From assembly GCA_039105265.1 (NCBI GenBank), contig JAPFFF010000057.1, positions 124,001-188,000 on the forward strand: a DNA stretch of 64,000 nucleotides, read 5' to 3'. The notes beneath the pieces were generated by a model. It searched no databases. It was given only the letters and a program-made list of their open reading frames with translations, and had not been told where the DNA came from. The stretch is from Tritrichomonas musculus. Its lineage: Eukaryota > Parabasalia > Tritrichomonadida > Tritrichomonadidae. Position 1 is the first letter of the stretch, and every line of letters begins with the position of its first letter. Of this stretch, positions 28,837-39,250 are shown one piece after another. The translations under genes were made by a program, and so were the position numbers.

Positions 28837-30507
28837 ATGCAAAAGGCTTGGTGGAAAGAGGCTGTTGTTTATCAGATATATCCCCGCAGTTTCCAGGATA
28901 CCAATGGAAATGGTGTTGGTGACATTAAAGGTATCACAAAAAGACTTGATTACTTGAAAGAACTTGGTGTTGATGTTGTTTGGTTATCACCTGTTTACAA
29001 ATCACCAAACGATGATAATGGCTATGATATCAGTGACTATAGAGATATCATGACAGAATTTGGAACCATGGCAGATTGGGAAGAAATGCTTAAGGGCATG
29101 CATGATCGCGGAATTAAATTAATGATGGACCTTGTCGTTAACCACTCATCTGATGAGCATGCCTGGTTCAAGGAATCAAGGAAATCAAAGGATAATCCAT
29201 ACCGTGATTACTACATTTGGAGAGATGGCAAAGCCCCAGGTGTCCCTCCAAACAACTGGACATCATTCTTCAGTGGCTCTGCTTGGGAATTCGACAAAAC
29301 AACAGATCAATATTATCTTCATCTTTTCTCCAAGAAGCAACCAGATTTGAACTGGGAGAATCCAAAACTTCGCAAAGAAGTTTTTGATATGATGAACTTC
29401 TGGTTCCAAAAAGGAATTGATGGATTCAGAATGGATGTCATTTCTTTGATTTCAAAAGTTCCAGGACTCCCAGATGGAAACCCATCTAGCATCATCGTTG
29501 GTGGAGAAAACTATTCAACAGGTCCACATATTCACGAATTCCTTAAAGAAATGAACAAAGAAGTTTTATCCAAATATGATTGCATCACTGTAGGTGAATG
29601 CCCAGGAGTAAACTTCCAACAAGCCATTGACTATTGCGGTCCAGATCGTCATGAACTCCACATGCTCTTCCAATTTGAGCTTATGGGTGTTGATGCTGAC
29701 GACGTTACCAAATTCCACTTAATTCCATTTGACCTTGTCAAATTCAAGGCCATTCAAACCAAATGGCAAAAAGGACTCGAAGGCAAAGCATGGAACTCCA
29801 TCTACTTGAGCAACCACGATCAGCCACGTCCAGTCTCCAGATTCGGAAATGATTCTCCAGAATTCCGTAAAGTCAGCGCCAAGATGCTCGGAACAATGAA
29901 CCACACACTCCAAGGAACACCGTATGTCTATCAAGGCGAAGAACTCGGTATGACAAATGTTCCATTCACTGATATCTCTGAATTCAACGACCTCGAAACA
30001 CTCAATTTCTGGGATGAACAAGTCATTCACGGAACTATGGACAAGGAAGAAGCAATGAAGGCTTTCAGATTCAAAGGACGTGATAATGCTAGAACTCCAA
30101 TGCAGTGGGATGCAACTGAAAACGCCGGATTTACAACTGGAAAGCCTTGGCTCAAGGTAAATCCAAACTACAAGACAATCAACGCTGAAGAATCACTCAA
30201 AGATCCAGATTCAGTCTTCCACTATTACCAAAAATTGATCAAACTAAGGCACCAACACGACATCATCGTTTACGGAACATATGACGAATTCTTCCCTGAA
30301 GATAAGAACTTGTACGTTTACACAAGAACTCTTGGCAAGCAAAAGTTGTTCGTTGCTTTGAACTTCACCAAAGATACCCAACAAACACGCATTCCAGAAG
30401 GTCTTGACCTCTCTGGCGCCAAGTTATTAATCTCAAACTATGAGAACACTGATAAGGTTCCAGCACAACTTCGTCCTTACGAAGCGATCGTTTACCTTAA
30501 GGAATAA
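28837..30507 (+). CDS. Oligo-1,6-glucosidase (GH13 family)
   Basis: The 556-aa enzyme hydrolyses alpha-glucosidic bonds from the non-reducing end of small oligosaccharides. All GH13 landmarks are present: WWKEAVVYQIYPRSFQDTNG at the start, DLVVNHSSDEH, the nucleophile Asp200 in GFRMDVIS, the acid Glu254 in VGECPG, and Asp328 in SNHDQPR. They match the three catalytic positions of bacterial oligo-1,6-glucosidases to within one residue. Valine after the nucleophile is the residue known to favour alpha-1,6 over alpha-1,4 links, so isomaltose-type substrates are likely. There is no signal peptide, so it should act in the cytosol. Close resemblance to bacterial enzymes and the lack of introns suggest lateral transfer. 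Its G+C-richer codons could equally reflect high expression. Confidence 0.93.
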   Translation: MQKAWWKEAVVYQIYPRSFQDTNGNGVGDIKGITKRLDYLKELGVDVVWLSPVYKSPNDDNGYDISDYRDIMTEFGTMADWEEMLKGMHDRGIKLMMDLVVNHSSDEHAWFKESRKSKDNPYRDYYIWRDGKAPGVPPNNWTSFFSGSAWEFDKTTDQYYLHLFSKKQPDLNWENPKLRKEVFDMMNFWFQKGIDGFRMDVISLISKVPGLPDGNPSSIIVGGENYSTGPHIHEFLKEMNKEVLSKYDCITVGECPGVNFQQAIDYCGPDRHELHMLFQFELMGVDADDVTKFHLIPFDLVKFKAIQTKWQKGLEGKAWNSIYLSNHDQPRPVSRFGNDSPEFRKVSAKMLGTMNHTLQGTPYVYQGEELGMTNVPFTDISEFNDLETLNFWDEQVIHGTMDKEEAMKAFRFKGRDNARTPMQWDATENAGFTTGKPWLKVNPNYKTINAEESLKDPDSVFHYYQKLIKLRHQHDIIVYGTYDEFFPEDKNLYVYTRTLGKQKLFVALNFTKDTQQTRIPEGLDLSGAKLLISNYENTDKVPAQLRPYEAIVYLKE

Positions 30508-30967
30508 AATAATTAGATACTGATTTTTTGTCTCTATTTTTATTTTTTGTAATATGAGCCTTGGGTTTTACAAATGTATGCAACTTAGCCGTTTAAAAAT
30601 TTCAATGGTAATTGAAAATACGTTTTTTTTTTTTTTTTTTTTTTTTTTTGATGTTATTTTTTTAGTTTTATCTTGATCTACAATTGTTATTTTATTCTAA
30701 AAATATTTTAAATAATTTAATAAGCTCCTTCCCCTATTATCTTTAATAATCGGAAGCTGCCTATTTTTTTGCCAATGAATTGATCAGGATTCATAGTTTT
30801 TTAATGACAAAATTTTTTGATTATCTCCTATTAAAAATTAAGTGATAAAATACTAAAATGTTTTGCAAATTAAATATTATTATTTTTGATTCTGCAAAAA
30901 AAATAAAAAAAATTTCAAGAATTTATCAACTCAAAAAAAGTTTCTTTTTTTTGATAAAAGACGTTAA
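30508..30967. other. Intergenic DNA with poly-T tract
   Basis: Contains a T-run of about 25 at 30624-30648 after the glucosidase stop. No gene seen. Confidence 0.5.
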
Positions 30968-31195
30968 AGTACAAATCTAGTACGTTTAGAAACCGCAAAT
31001 TTTTTTTACACTTTATTAAAACTAAAGGACATGTTATATAAAAAAATATTTTTATCATAAAAATTTTATAAAAAAAAAATAAAGTTCAGAATTTCAAATC
31101 TGACACGCATTCAAAATAAAACTTTTTCAATAGTGCAAGGGGTCTCAAATATATAACGTGCTTTCTCTCAATCTATAACGTACTAGATTTGTACC
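30968..31195. mobile_element. 228-bp MITE with TTAA target
   Basis: Left end AGTACAAATCTAGTACGTT (30968-30986) pairs with its inverse at 31177-31195 with one mismatch at the outermost base. Both ends are flanked by TTAA (30964-30967 and 31196-31199). TTAA duplication is the hallmark of piggyBac-type transposition. The interior is too short to code for anything. Confidence 0.8.
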
Positions 31196-31199
31196 TTAA

Positions 31200-31594
31200 A
31201 AAGGCCTTTATATTTTTTGTAATAAAAACTATTCATTGAATTTATTAAAATGGTATAGTCTACTGGAAAACCCCTTAACATTTTTATTCACCTATTTTTG
31301 GCCTTTAATGGTGGCAAAAAGTACGTTGGAGGAAAAACCACATACCATTTTCTATTCATTTTTTCGATAAAGCAAATGCAAAAATGCTTGGAAGAATAAA
31401 ATCACAAACATAAGGAAACTTTCCACAAACTTTCCAGTTTCAAAATCTTTATTTAAAGGAATTCTCAATTATATTCGAAATGTCAATATACATTTGGTTG
31501 ATAATTTAATTAGAATGATGAATATAAAATCATGTTTTTTTAAAAATACTTTCATAAAGATATGGCTACTCGTTTAATACAATATATTAAAATA
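31200..31594. other. Intergenic DNA downstream of helicase gene
   Basis: No open frame. A less AT-rich patch at 31260-31340 resembles in style the non-coding DNA near the Polinton end at 37.2 kb, but no alignable repeat was found. Confidence 0.4.
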
Positions 31595-33616
31595 TTATTG
31601 ATCAATAAATAAGGTAACATTAGATGCCTTACCTTTTGTTATTGTCTTGATAACAGCTTCCATAAATTTCATAGGATCAGGGATCGTAATAAAAAACCTT
31701 TCGTTCGTGCGAATGTTCCATACAACCCCTTTTGCTTTCGATAAAGCAATCATATAGCATGCACATTTCAAAAAATGATCATGTTCTACTTTAGGAATAA
31801 AGAAAATTTGCCAAACCATATCATCTTTGAGAACATCACAATATCCAACACAATTTTGTTCATGACCATTATTTAAGAACTTTATATCACAACGAACTTG
31901 AATTGTATCATTTTTATCAAATACTTCACTCATTCTTTCATGAAGGAGTTCCAAATCATTTTTAATAATAAAAGGAATTGGAACTTGTTTCATATACCGA
32001 TCTTGATTAGTAACTAAGGCTGTATAATAAAGTATTTTTTCTTCAATCGATGCATTTTCGGAAAGTTTTGGCGGATTTTTTATATCTTTGTATTCAATAT
32101 AAAAGTCAATATAATCATCAATACTGAAGTTATCGAAGAATGATGCGATCTGAAGCTTTTCAATACAATAAGAAAGATCAATCATTCCACTGTTATATTC
32201 AAAATTAATTTCACATATTTCTGCAGTTTCATCTTTTTCTATTTCTAAAAGACTGAAACATTCTTCAATATCTTCTTTATAGAGATAGTCAAACATTTCA
32301 CTAATAAGAAAAGGTTGATTATAATCAAAATCATGAACATATCTAGTGGACAATATTATATCAGTTAATAAATGGTACTTAGGAATGTCAGCGAAAATTA
32401 TATGTGATTTTCCTCTACTTGCAGCAACACAAAAAATATTTCGAAGGATTTCATATCGTATGTTATTTTGATTTGATCTCAAATTCCAATATTCAATTGA
32501 GAAGTCAAAAATTACACATACTTTCCTTTCCAAGCCTTTACATGAATCGTAAGTTGTGAATAAAGCTGTAGAATTATCAGTAAGAATTCTAGCAGCTCTA
32601 TTTTCATTATTTATAGAAGAATAAACAGTATTTTTATTAAATTTATTTGGATGTTGTTCTTCCAGAATATTCAATAAATTTGGCTGAATCCCTAATCTTG
32701 ATCCAATACAAAGAATATCAGATGGTTCTTGTTTTTCAAGAAATAATTTTATTTGCTTAAAAGACATAACTTTAACTTCACATTCATTATTGACACCAAT
32801 GATTGTCTTGTTCCAAATTTTACCTAAACGACTAGCAAACTCTGCATTAAGCCTAAAACATTTTGTAAAACTTAAAGATTCATGATTTTCTAGAAATTGA
32901 TTCATGAAATCAAGAATATCAAGTCTTGTTTTGTCATATATTTTTTGATCCATATCACCGACAGCAACAATTTGAATTCCAGGATTTGACAATTTTATTA
33001 ACTCAAGCATATGAGATATTTCTTCATTAATATCTTGATATTCATCTATAAGAAGCAGATCAAATGATGGATGCGTTTGAAAAACATCAAAATATCCTAT
33101 GTATGCTTGAATCAAATCAGAAACACCACTAATATCAAACTTATTTTCATTAATAACAAAAGTTGCAAATCCATGATAATTTGTTACAACAGCATTAGGG
33201 CTTTGAACTTTACTTTTGGCATCAACTTTTAACAATCTGTTATAAGTAAGATATAATATTTTCTTTTCTTGAAGTTCATTACATAAAACTTGGATTGTTG
33301 AAGTTTTGCCACTACCAATACATGCATTTACAAGAACATTTTTTCCTTCTTTAACTAACTTGACGAGTGCTTGTTGCTCTTCTGAAAGATCATCATATGT
33401 TAAAATACGGTTTTTTAGCCATTTCTTAAATTTATGTGTATCATTTAGATTGGTAAAATACCACTTCTTTCTGTAACCATCGAAACGAGCTCCAAGATTT
33501 CGTGCAATATCTTTCTCTGGATATGGAACATTTAAATATATTTTTTGAGTTGTGTTTTCATTATTTTCATTGTAAGAGATAAAAAAATCAACAATTTTTT
33601 TATTATTATTTTTCAT
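31595..33616 (-). CDS. DUF5710-UvrD-type helicase with nuclease-like tail
   Basis: The 673-aa protein starts with a DUF5710 module (residues 24-66: YLNVPYPEKDIARNLGARFD then KKWYF), best known from bacterial and phage proteins. A superfamily 1 helicase follows with Walker A NACIGSGKTST, Walker B LLLIDEYQDI, motif III VGDMDQKIYD, motif V TTYDSCKGLE and motif VI VAASRGKSHIIF. The tail (about 530-650) has the layout of a RecB/Cas4-type PD-(D/E)XK nuclease: GYCDVLKDDMVWQIFFIPK, then HDHFLKCACYMIAL. The usual E-x-K pair is not recognisable, so nuclease activity is doubtful. It may unwind DNA or displace bound proteins in repair or element maintenance. This domain order is unusual for a eukaryotic gene and suggests acquisition from bacteria or a large DNA virus. 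Confidence 0.82.
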   Translation of the reverse strand: MKNNNKKIVDFFISYNENNENTTQKIYLNVPYPEKDIARNLGARFDGYRKKWYFTNLNDTHKFKKWLKNRILTYDDLSEEQQALVKLVKEGKNVLVNACIGSGKTSTIQVLCNELQEKKILYLTYNRLLKVDAKSKVQSPNAVVTNYHGFATFVINENKFDISGVSDLIQAYIGYFDVFQTHPSFDLLLIDEYQDINEEISHMLELIKLSNPGIQIVAVGDMDQKIYDKTRLDILDFMNQFLENHESLSFTKCFRLNAEFASRLGKIWNKTIIGVNNECEVKVMSFKQIKLFLEKQEPSDILCIGSRLGIQPNLLNILEEQHPNKFNKNTVYSSINNENRAARILTDNSTALFTTYDSCKGLERKVCVIFDFSIEYWNLRSNQNNIRYEILRNIFCVAASRGKSHIIFADIPKYHLLTDIILSTRYVHDFDYNQPFLISEMFDYLYKEDIEECFSLLEIEKDETAEICEINFEYNSGMIDLSYCIEKLQIASFFDNFSIDDYIDFYIEYKDIKNPPKLSENASIEEKILYYTALVTNQDRYMKQVPIPFIIKNDLELLHERMSEVFDKNDTIQVRCDIKFLNNGHEQNCVGYCDVLKDDMVWQIFFIPKVEHDHFLKCACYMIALSKAKGVVWNIRTNERFFITIPDPMKFMEAVIKTITKGKASNVTLFIDQ

Positions 33617-33791
33617 TGCAATGGAAATAGGTGTTATATAAAATTCATTGATTTTTAAATTTCATTAATAATAAAAATCATTGACTTCATCATTAAAACT
33701 TTTGTTAGCAACTCCATTTTTAAAAAATTACATTTTTTTAAAAACTCGATTAAATATTTCAATTTTGAAATTTTATAAAGACAAATATCTT

Positions 33792-34949
33792 TTAAATTAT
33801 TTTGAAATTTAAATCCATCGGCTTCATATTCATTAACAACTCAACAAGGTAAAAATAATCAAATTCACATGCGTAATAAAAAATAAATTTGTTATTAGTC
33901 AAACGTCTTGGTAAATAAGAAAAATTGTAAAAGTGGAAACCATAAGAATACATATTGTCTTTATAATCGTTTTTAATTTTATTGTCTATTTCATTTTGAT
34001 CCATAAAATTGGTTCGAAAATGTTGAGCAATTGAATTGTGATGACATTTAATTGACTCTTTAAAACATTCTTCAAAAGGAACTTTTTCAAAGTCATTTTG
34101 ATATTGTTCCAGAAAAAGAATGAGTTCAAGATTATCACCATGAACAGCATAAATCCATATTTTAGGTGTCAATTTAACTCTTTTTGAATACAAATATTCG
34201 AAAATTTGAATTGAGCCAAAAAATGCTGAATATTCAATTAGCGTTGTTTCTTGATTTTGAAGTAAAAATAAATTGCATTCATATAATGATGGTTCAATTT
34301 GAGAATCAAGTGAAATATTACCATCATTAACATAGGCTTTAAATTCATCTATTCTGTCTTCTCGAATCAATTCACATAAAAAGTTTTCATTTTCTCCATT
34401 TTGTCTATTTTCATCAAAGTCATTTGGAATTTTATTTAAATATTCTTCATTTTCTTCAGATTCATTATTCTCTTCTTCAGTATCAGTGATATCTTCAGTG
34501 AATTCTGATATTAAATGCTTGATTTCTGGCGAAAAATATTTTGGAAAATTATATAATTTATATTTATCTTTTGTAATTAGATTATATAAAAATTCATCAA
34601 AAGTTATTACGTTGAATAAAATAAGAAAAAGAAGAATTTTTTTATTGTTCTTGAAAAAATTATATATCTCTGAATTGGTAAAATAAAATATTATTTTTTC
34701 TCTAAATATCAGTAAAATCATTTCAACCTTGTCGAAAAAAGTTGGAAAATGATGATGGTGATGGTCAACTATGTTTGAAAGCAAATAAAGAATTGTTTTG
34801 ATTTTATCTTGACTATCATTCATTTTATTTTCTTCAATGAAATAATTTAAATTTTGTAGGTTTTCTTCATCATTGTCATCGTGATCTAGAAATTCCAATA
34901 TATTGTTTTGAACTGTTTCTAATTTTTCTTTATAATTAACATAAGTCAT
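33792..34949 (-). CDS. DUF3447/ankyrin-type protein
   Basis: This is a paralogue of the protein at 12010-13083, with the same order: helical N-terminus, acidic linker, the RQNGENENFLCELIREDRID segment, then the DUF3447 core (TLIEYSAFFGSIQIFEYLYS ... IWIYAVHGDNLELILFLEQY). It also ends inside a first ankyrin repeat (YLVELLMNMKPMDLN) and then stops. Unlike its paralogue, it has no downstream ankyrin modules; the helicase gene follows after 175 bp. The open frame runs to 34982, but the ATG at 34949 (MTYVNYKEKLETV) aligns better with the paralogue and follows a TCAC initiator-like motif. A run of five histidines occurs near residue 60. It is probably a scaffold or interaction protein; no enzymatic motif is visible. 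Confidence 0.75.
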   Translation of the reverse strand: MTYVNYKEKLETVQNNILEFLDHDDNDEENLQNLNYFIEENKMNDSQDKIKTILYLLSNIVDHHHHHFPTFFDKVEMILLIFREKIIFYFTNSEIYNFFKNNKKILLFLILFNVITFDEFLYNLITKDKYKLYNFPKYFSPEIKHLISEFTEDITDTEEENNESEENEEYLNKIPNDFDENRQNGENENFLCELIREDRIDEFKAYVNDGNISLDSQIEPSLYECNLFLLQNQETTLIEYSAFFGSIQIFEYLYSKRVKLTPKIWIYAVHGDNLELILFLEQYQNDFEKVPFEECFKESIKCHHNSIAQHFRTNFMDQNEIDNKIKNDYKDNMYSYGFHFYNFSYLPRRLTNNKFIFYYACEFDYFYLVELLMNMKPMDLNFKII

Positions 34950-34982
34950 TATTGTGAAAAAAATAAACGGATGAAGGGCCAA

Positions 34983-35254
34983 ATATCAATTCATTTTAAG
35001 AAGGGTCAATATCTCAACATTTACTTTGCGCTAAACAGTATTGTCCATAAATTTAAAATCATTATCACTTATATATTATTTTTTGCTGTACTAAAATTAG
35101 TTTTTCACAATATCTATTTCTTTTTTTAAAACTCGAATAAGAGTAAAATAATTATATAATTGAAAAATATTCTTCTTAAAAACTTTTTTTATAGATATAT
35201 ATTATTATTCCTAAAATACATCGTTACACATAAAAAAATATTTTTTTTTTTTTT
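34983..35254. other. Intergenic DNA
   Basis: A/T-rich spacer between two minus-strand genes, with a T-run at about 35239-35257. Nothing else seen. Confidence 0.5.
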
Positions 35255-36820
35255 TTATTCTTTAAATAAGATTGTAACGGATCCATTTCCTTTGTTAAAT
35301 CCGTCTATACCGACTGCATTGGAATCAAGACTCCAGCTCGTGGCTTGATATTGATTTGATCCTTGACACCATCCTCCTCCTGAAGTAAATTGGTCATCTC
35401 CTGCAGCACCGCAACCATAACCGCCACGCGAAAAGCCGTTTGCTCTTTCATAAAATGCTCCCTTCGCATCGTATTGAATAAACTGCTCAATTCCTTTCAC
35501 ATTATAGTTGCTGTTACTTGATTCAGGGTTTCTTACATCTTTTGAATGCTCTGTGTAATTAGTGAGCGATTTGAAACTAGATGCCTCACCGTCATATCCA
35601 ACACTGCTGTGATTTTTCTGGGCGCTGTCCTCGCCGCCTGATCCTCCAGCGACTGCGAGCAGCGTTTCATACTTTATGTCACCTTTTGAGAACTGGTATC
35701 GTTCATCAGTAACAGAATTAATTCGCTTGAAAATGAAGGTTCCACCGCCACCTCCGCCAGAGGCACCGTCTGTTGCTGTTGCCTGCTTTGATGTACCTGT
35801 TCCTCCGACAACGATGTCGATCACATCACCTTTCTTGAAATTGAAGTTTGCCACAATTTTTGCTCCTCTTCCTCCTACACTCGTGTAGCTTGTGCCGTAA
35901 GTGTTCCCGCCAGATCCAGACGCTGCTATTGCTTCAATCTCGTATTTCCCATCGGCAGGGATCACCAGCGTCTGCAGCGATCCTGTGTAATCGAGCCTGA
36001 ACTTGTACATGCTGTTCTTTATTATCTGGAAATATTTCTTGGCAATTCCAGCCAATGCCGGCGTCTCTTTCTCGGCAATTTCGTCATCGATGCTGCCTAT
36101 GATGTACTCGATCATGCCGATGTCGAGGTTGTCAACTTGAACACGAAGCAGAAAATGAATCAGAAAAAGTGGCTCGTTTTTGTCTTTCAAAACATTGAAT
36201 ATTTCATTGAATTCATTTGACTGCTTGGATTTGTTTCCTTCAGTGTAAGTATCAATGATGTCAAGTATGAGTCCTTCTTCAATTTTAGAAAAAGTGTCAC
36301 TTTTTAGAAATTCAACAAAATGTAATGATAAAAATTGAATCGCATCTGAATGAAACTCCGTTGTTAGTAATGATACAGCTTCACTAACCGTGTTGATAAA
36401 ATTAGTAAGTTTGGTCTTGTTTTGATTGTTATCGAAATTTTCGTATCCAATTAATCTCATTAGTAAAATCATCAAAAATAAATCTTCTTTTGAAACAGTT
36501 TTTGGCCTGTCCGTAGAGTTTATTATCGTTTGAAAGATTATTTCAATCTTGTTTTTAAGACTTGCTTGTTCTTCTTTAATATTAAAATTTGATGGAATAT
36601 TCAATTCAATATATTGGATAGTTGGATCTGCTTGATAATAGGTGCTGACTTTTTTTGAGATAACACGCGCTTTGTTTAATGTTGTTTTGATTTCAACTTG
36701 ATTATTATTGGTTTGTCCATGATCTAAACTGATAATAAAAGTAAAACTACTGCTATCATCATTCTGCGTTAATCGGGAGAAAGATTGATACGAGGGCTGA
36801 ATCGTTTGAGAAGAATCCAT
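35255..36820 (-). CDS. BTB-like protein with C-terminal glycine-rich domain
   Basis: The 521-aa protein has an N-terminal half (1-270) resembling a diverged BTB/POZ-BACK scaffold: ARVISKKVSTYYQADPTIQY matches the family's S-V-S ... DPT signature, and helical BACK-like segments follow. From about residue 275 a glycine-rich beta domain begins (LQTLVIPADGKYEIEAIAAS; GGRGAKIVANFNFKKGDVID; a GGGGGG run; GGYGCGAAG). It resembles Pfam's ALK-type glycine-rich domain. The same BTB base carries a discoidin domain in the gene at 51943, so the tail is an exchangeable binding module. The glycine-rich half is markedly G+C-richer than the BTB half, with the switch near 36150. No signal peptide is present, which is odd for a domain that is usually extracellular. 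Confidence 0.8.
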   Translation of the reverse strand: MDSSQTIQPSYQSFSRLTQNDDSSSFTFIISLDHGQTNNNQVEIKTTLNKARVISKKVSTYYQADPTIQYIELNIPSNFNIKEEQASLKNKIEIIFQTIINSTDRPKTVSKEDLFLMILLMRLIGYENFDNNQNKTKLTNFINTVSEAVSLLTTEFHSDAIQFLSLHFVEFLKSDTFSKIEEGLILDIIDTYTEGNKSKQSNEFNEIFNVLKDKNEPLFLIHFLLRVQVDNLDIGMIEYIIGSIDDEIAEKETPALAGIAKKYFQIIKNSMYKFRLDYTGSLQTLVIPADGKYEIEAIAASGSGGNTYGTSYTSVGGRGAKIVANFNFKKGDVIDIVVGGTGTSKQATATDGASGGGGGGTFIFKRINSVTDERYQFSKGDIKYETLLAVAGGSGGEDSAQKNHSSVGYDGEASSFKSLTNYTEHSKDVRNPESSNSNYNVKGIEQFIQYDAKGAFYERANGFSRGGYGCGAAGDDQFTSGGGWCQGSNQYQATSWSLDSNAVGIDGFNKGNGSVTILFKE

Positions 36821-37148
36821 TTTTTTTTTACTTTTTTTTGAATGTAATGTTATTGTAATTCAATAACATGACCATTTATCCTCTCAAAAATTTATTAAAT
36901 TTTTTAAATATGGGGTCAACAGTAAAATTTTTGTCTAAATTTTAAAGCAAACTCAAAAGTTGAGAATTTTTGTATAATAAATATAGAACTATATAGCTCA
37001 TTGAATATACTATTTATTAAAAATATTTTTTCCTAATTTTATCTATAGGGCCAAAAATGCAAATCAATAAAGTTGTAATGACTTGTGACTTGAAAACTGA
37101 GTTATTGTTTTAATATTTTCAGTAAAAATCACTAAGATAATTACTAAA
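36821..37148. other. Intergenic DNA up to the Polinton end
   Basis: A/T-rich with no gene. It ends where the AGTAGTATA terminus of the Polinton relic begins. Confidence 0.5.
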
Positions 37149-37610
37149 AGTAGTATACGTTTGCGGTGATTTCAGACCTTCGGTCTTCAATCCCCTCAAA
37201 CACCCCTAATTTAGGCACTTTTTTGTCTCCAACTACCCCAATTTTAGCCCTTTTTTGAGCATCTGAGAGGTGTCAGAAAACCCTCTAACACTATAGGGCA
37301 TTTTGCATTCACCTTTTTGTGTCAATAAATTGCTTCAATTAAGGTCTTTCAATGGATGGAAAGTGGTGAAACGGCATACAAATGCCCTTGGGACTACGTC
37401 CTAATGAACATAATTTTGATAAAATTTTTGTATGACATGTGATATGAAAAAAGTATAAATAAAATTTTTGTATACAATTTTTGATTTTTAAAATTATTGA
37501 AATCAACTTTTTTGAAACTTTTTCTGAAACAAATAATTTTTTGAAATTTTGACATTTATGATAAGTGGTATAAATTTTTATATTTTTTAATTTTTATTTT
37601 CATTGCAAAA

Positions 37611-38532
37611 ATGAGACTCTCCGAAGCTACTCCCGAAAAATTGCAAGAACTGTTTGAATTAATAATAAACGAGAAACTACAGCACGAATTTTCATACTAT
37701 TGGAACTCACAAGAAGAATTCTATTATAACATCCGAGAATGTGCCAAACAAGAAGGGTTTGATGGAGATTTAGACAATTATGATGCAAAGTACTGGTATT
37801 TTAAAGGCAAGAACAATACACCCGCGCAACAACCTAAACAAGAAGAACAAAAACAAGAACCTCAACAAGCTGAAAAACCAATCAAAACGGACAGAAAAAC
37901 ACTTCATCTTCGATATAGAGAATGTTGTACCAGAATATTTTTAGGAGAATGGAGCCGAAAAAATACCCGAATGGAGCCTCTTTGAAGCAGTTCGTTTTAG
38001 TGAATTTCAGAATATTAAGGCAAAAAGTGACGTTGGAGGAAGTTTCTTTCAATATTTGGTACGTGAAAATTGCCCGTCAAATGTCTCAAAATATCTGAAG
38101 AAATTACAGATTTTCACATCTCTGGTAAACAAAAAAAGCAAACAGAGAAAGGAATTGGACTATTGCTGCTTCATCTATGTGCTTCAACAAACTGAATGTT
38201 ACGATGACGATATACTAAACAAAATGCACCTAAGGATTAATTCAAGATATTTGTCCCAAAAAAGCTCTAAACGAACTATGTACCGAGTTCAAAATTCATG
38301 TCAAATTATCCTTTATCAACGAAGACGCCAATGGAAAAAATAAGAAACGTTCTGTCAGGTTCAAAAAGAATGATACAAATAAACATTATCTTGGTATAGA
38401 AAATGCTGATCCAACTAGAACTCACACAATGAATGTCTTCAATGAACACTATTTTCTTGAGGAAATTACTCCTTTCAGCACGTATTATATCAACCACCTA
38501 GATGCATGCGAAGAAGACAAAAACAATAAAGA
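37611..38532 (+). pseudogene. Polinton DNA polymerase B, N-terminal remnant
   Basis: The plus strand opens with MRLSEATPEKLQELFELI and has a proline/glutamine-rich linker at about residue 85-105. It continues with segments such as SDVGGSFFQYLVRENCPS that are typical of the N-terminal part of Polinton polymerases. The assignment rests mainly on its position before the exonuclease part at 41955 and on Polinton context. It is a broken fossil. Confidence 0.6.
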
Positions 38533-39250
38533 AGTAGTATATATAAATGGCGTGATTATTTAACGTCCCTTCGGTCCGTCTAATAATCCCTCCATTTACG
38601 CCCTATTCAAGCCTATAAATAGCCTAAAATTGCTTGTTTTACAGCTTGTAGAAGACCCCTAGTTGAGGCCCTATTCAAGCCTAAAATTGGTTGTTTTGAA
38701 GTTGTTGAGACGAACTTTTTGAAGCCCTCAGAGGCCTAAAATTGATTGATTTACAAAAAAATATATAAACTTTTTAATCAAATTTTGTATATTTAAAGCC
38801 ATTTACTAACTTCTTTTCCTTTAGTTCTTTTTTGATTCTCATTCTGATTTCGCTAGCGTTGCGCTGTTCAAAGTCTGCCATACCTTCATGTAATAGACTT
38901 CTTCCAGCCTCCATAACAAATACACCACAATCATAATCATTATCTTGTTGTGGACACTCCACAGGATAATATTTTAGTTTCTTTTTGAGCCCTTGATGAG
39001 TAATGAAAGCCTTAATATTTTGCTCTAATTCAGGATATTCATATCCGTCATTCATAGAATCATATAACTCTATAGCGCCCTTATTATATCGAATAACTAT
39101 CAATACCCAATGTCCTGCCAACTCGCAAGGCCAATATATTTCGTCATATTTATTAAACTTTTGAGGACAAGCCTCTTTCATTATTAAATCCATAATTTCT
39201 TTTGCATTTAACTTCGGATATATTGGACATTGCTTTCTTGTAGCTAGGAG
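38533..39250 (+). repeat. Left inverted repeat arm of nested element
   Basis: It matches 41232-41949 in inverse orientation over about 718 bp without length change: paired coordinates sum to 80482 throughout. Only a few mismatches were seen. The outer 200 bp are non-coding, with short CCTAAAATTG-type sub-repeats, and the inner part is the protease frame. Confidence 0.9.

Noticed and set aside
31260-31440. Possible second Polinton terminus near the helicase gene
   Set aside because: Composition resembles 37.2 kb, but no AGTAGTATA end or alignable block was found.
35239-35257. Poly-T tracts here and at 16170, 22751 and 30624 as terminators or retrotransposon tails
   Set aside because: Simple homopolymers are common in this AT-rich DNA and no target duplications flank them.
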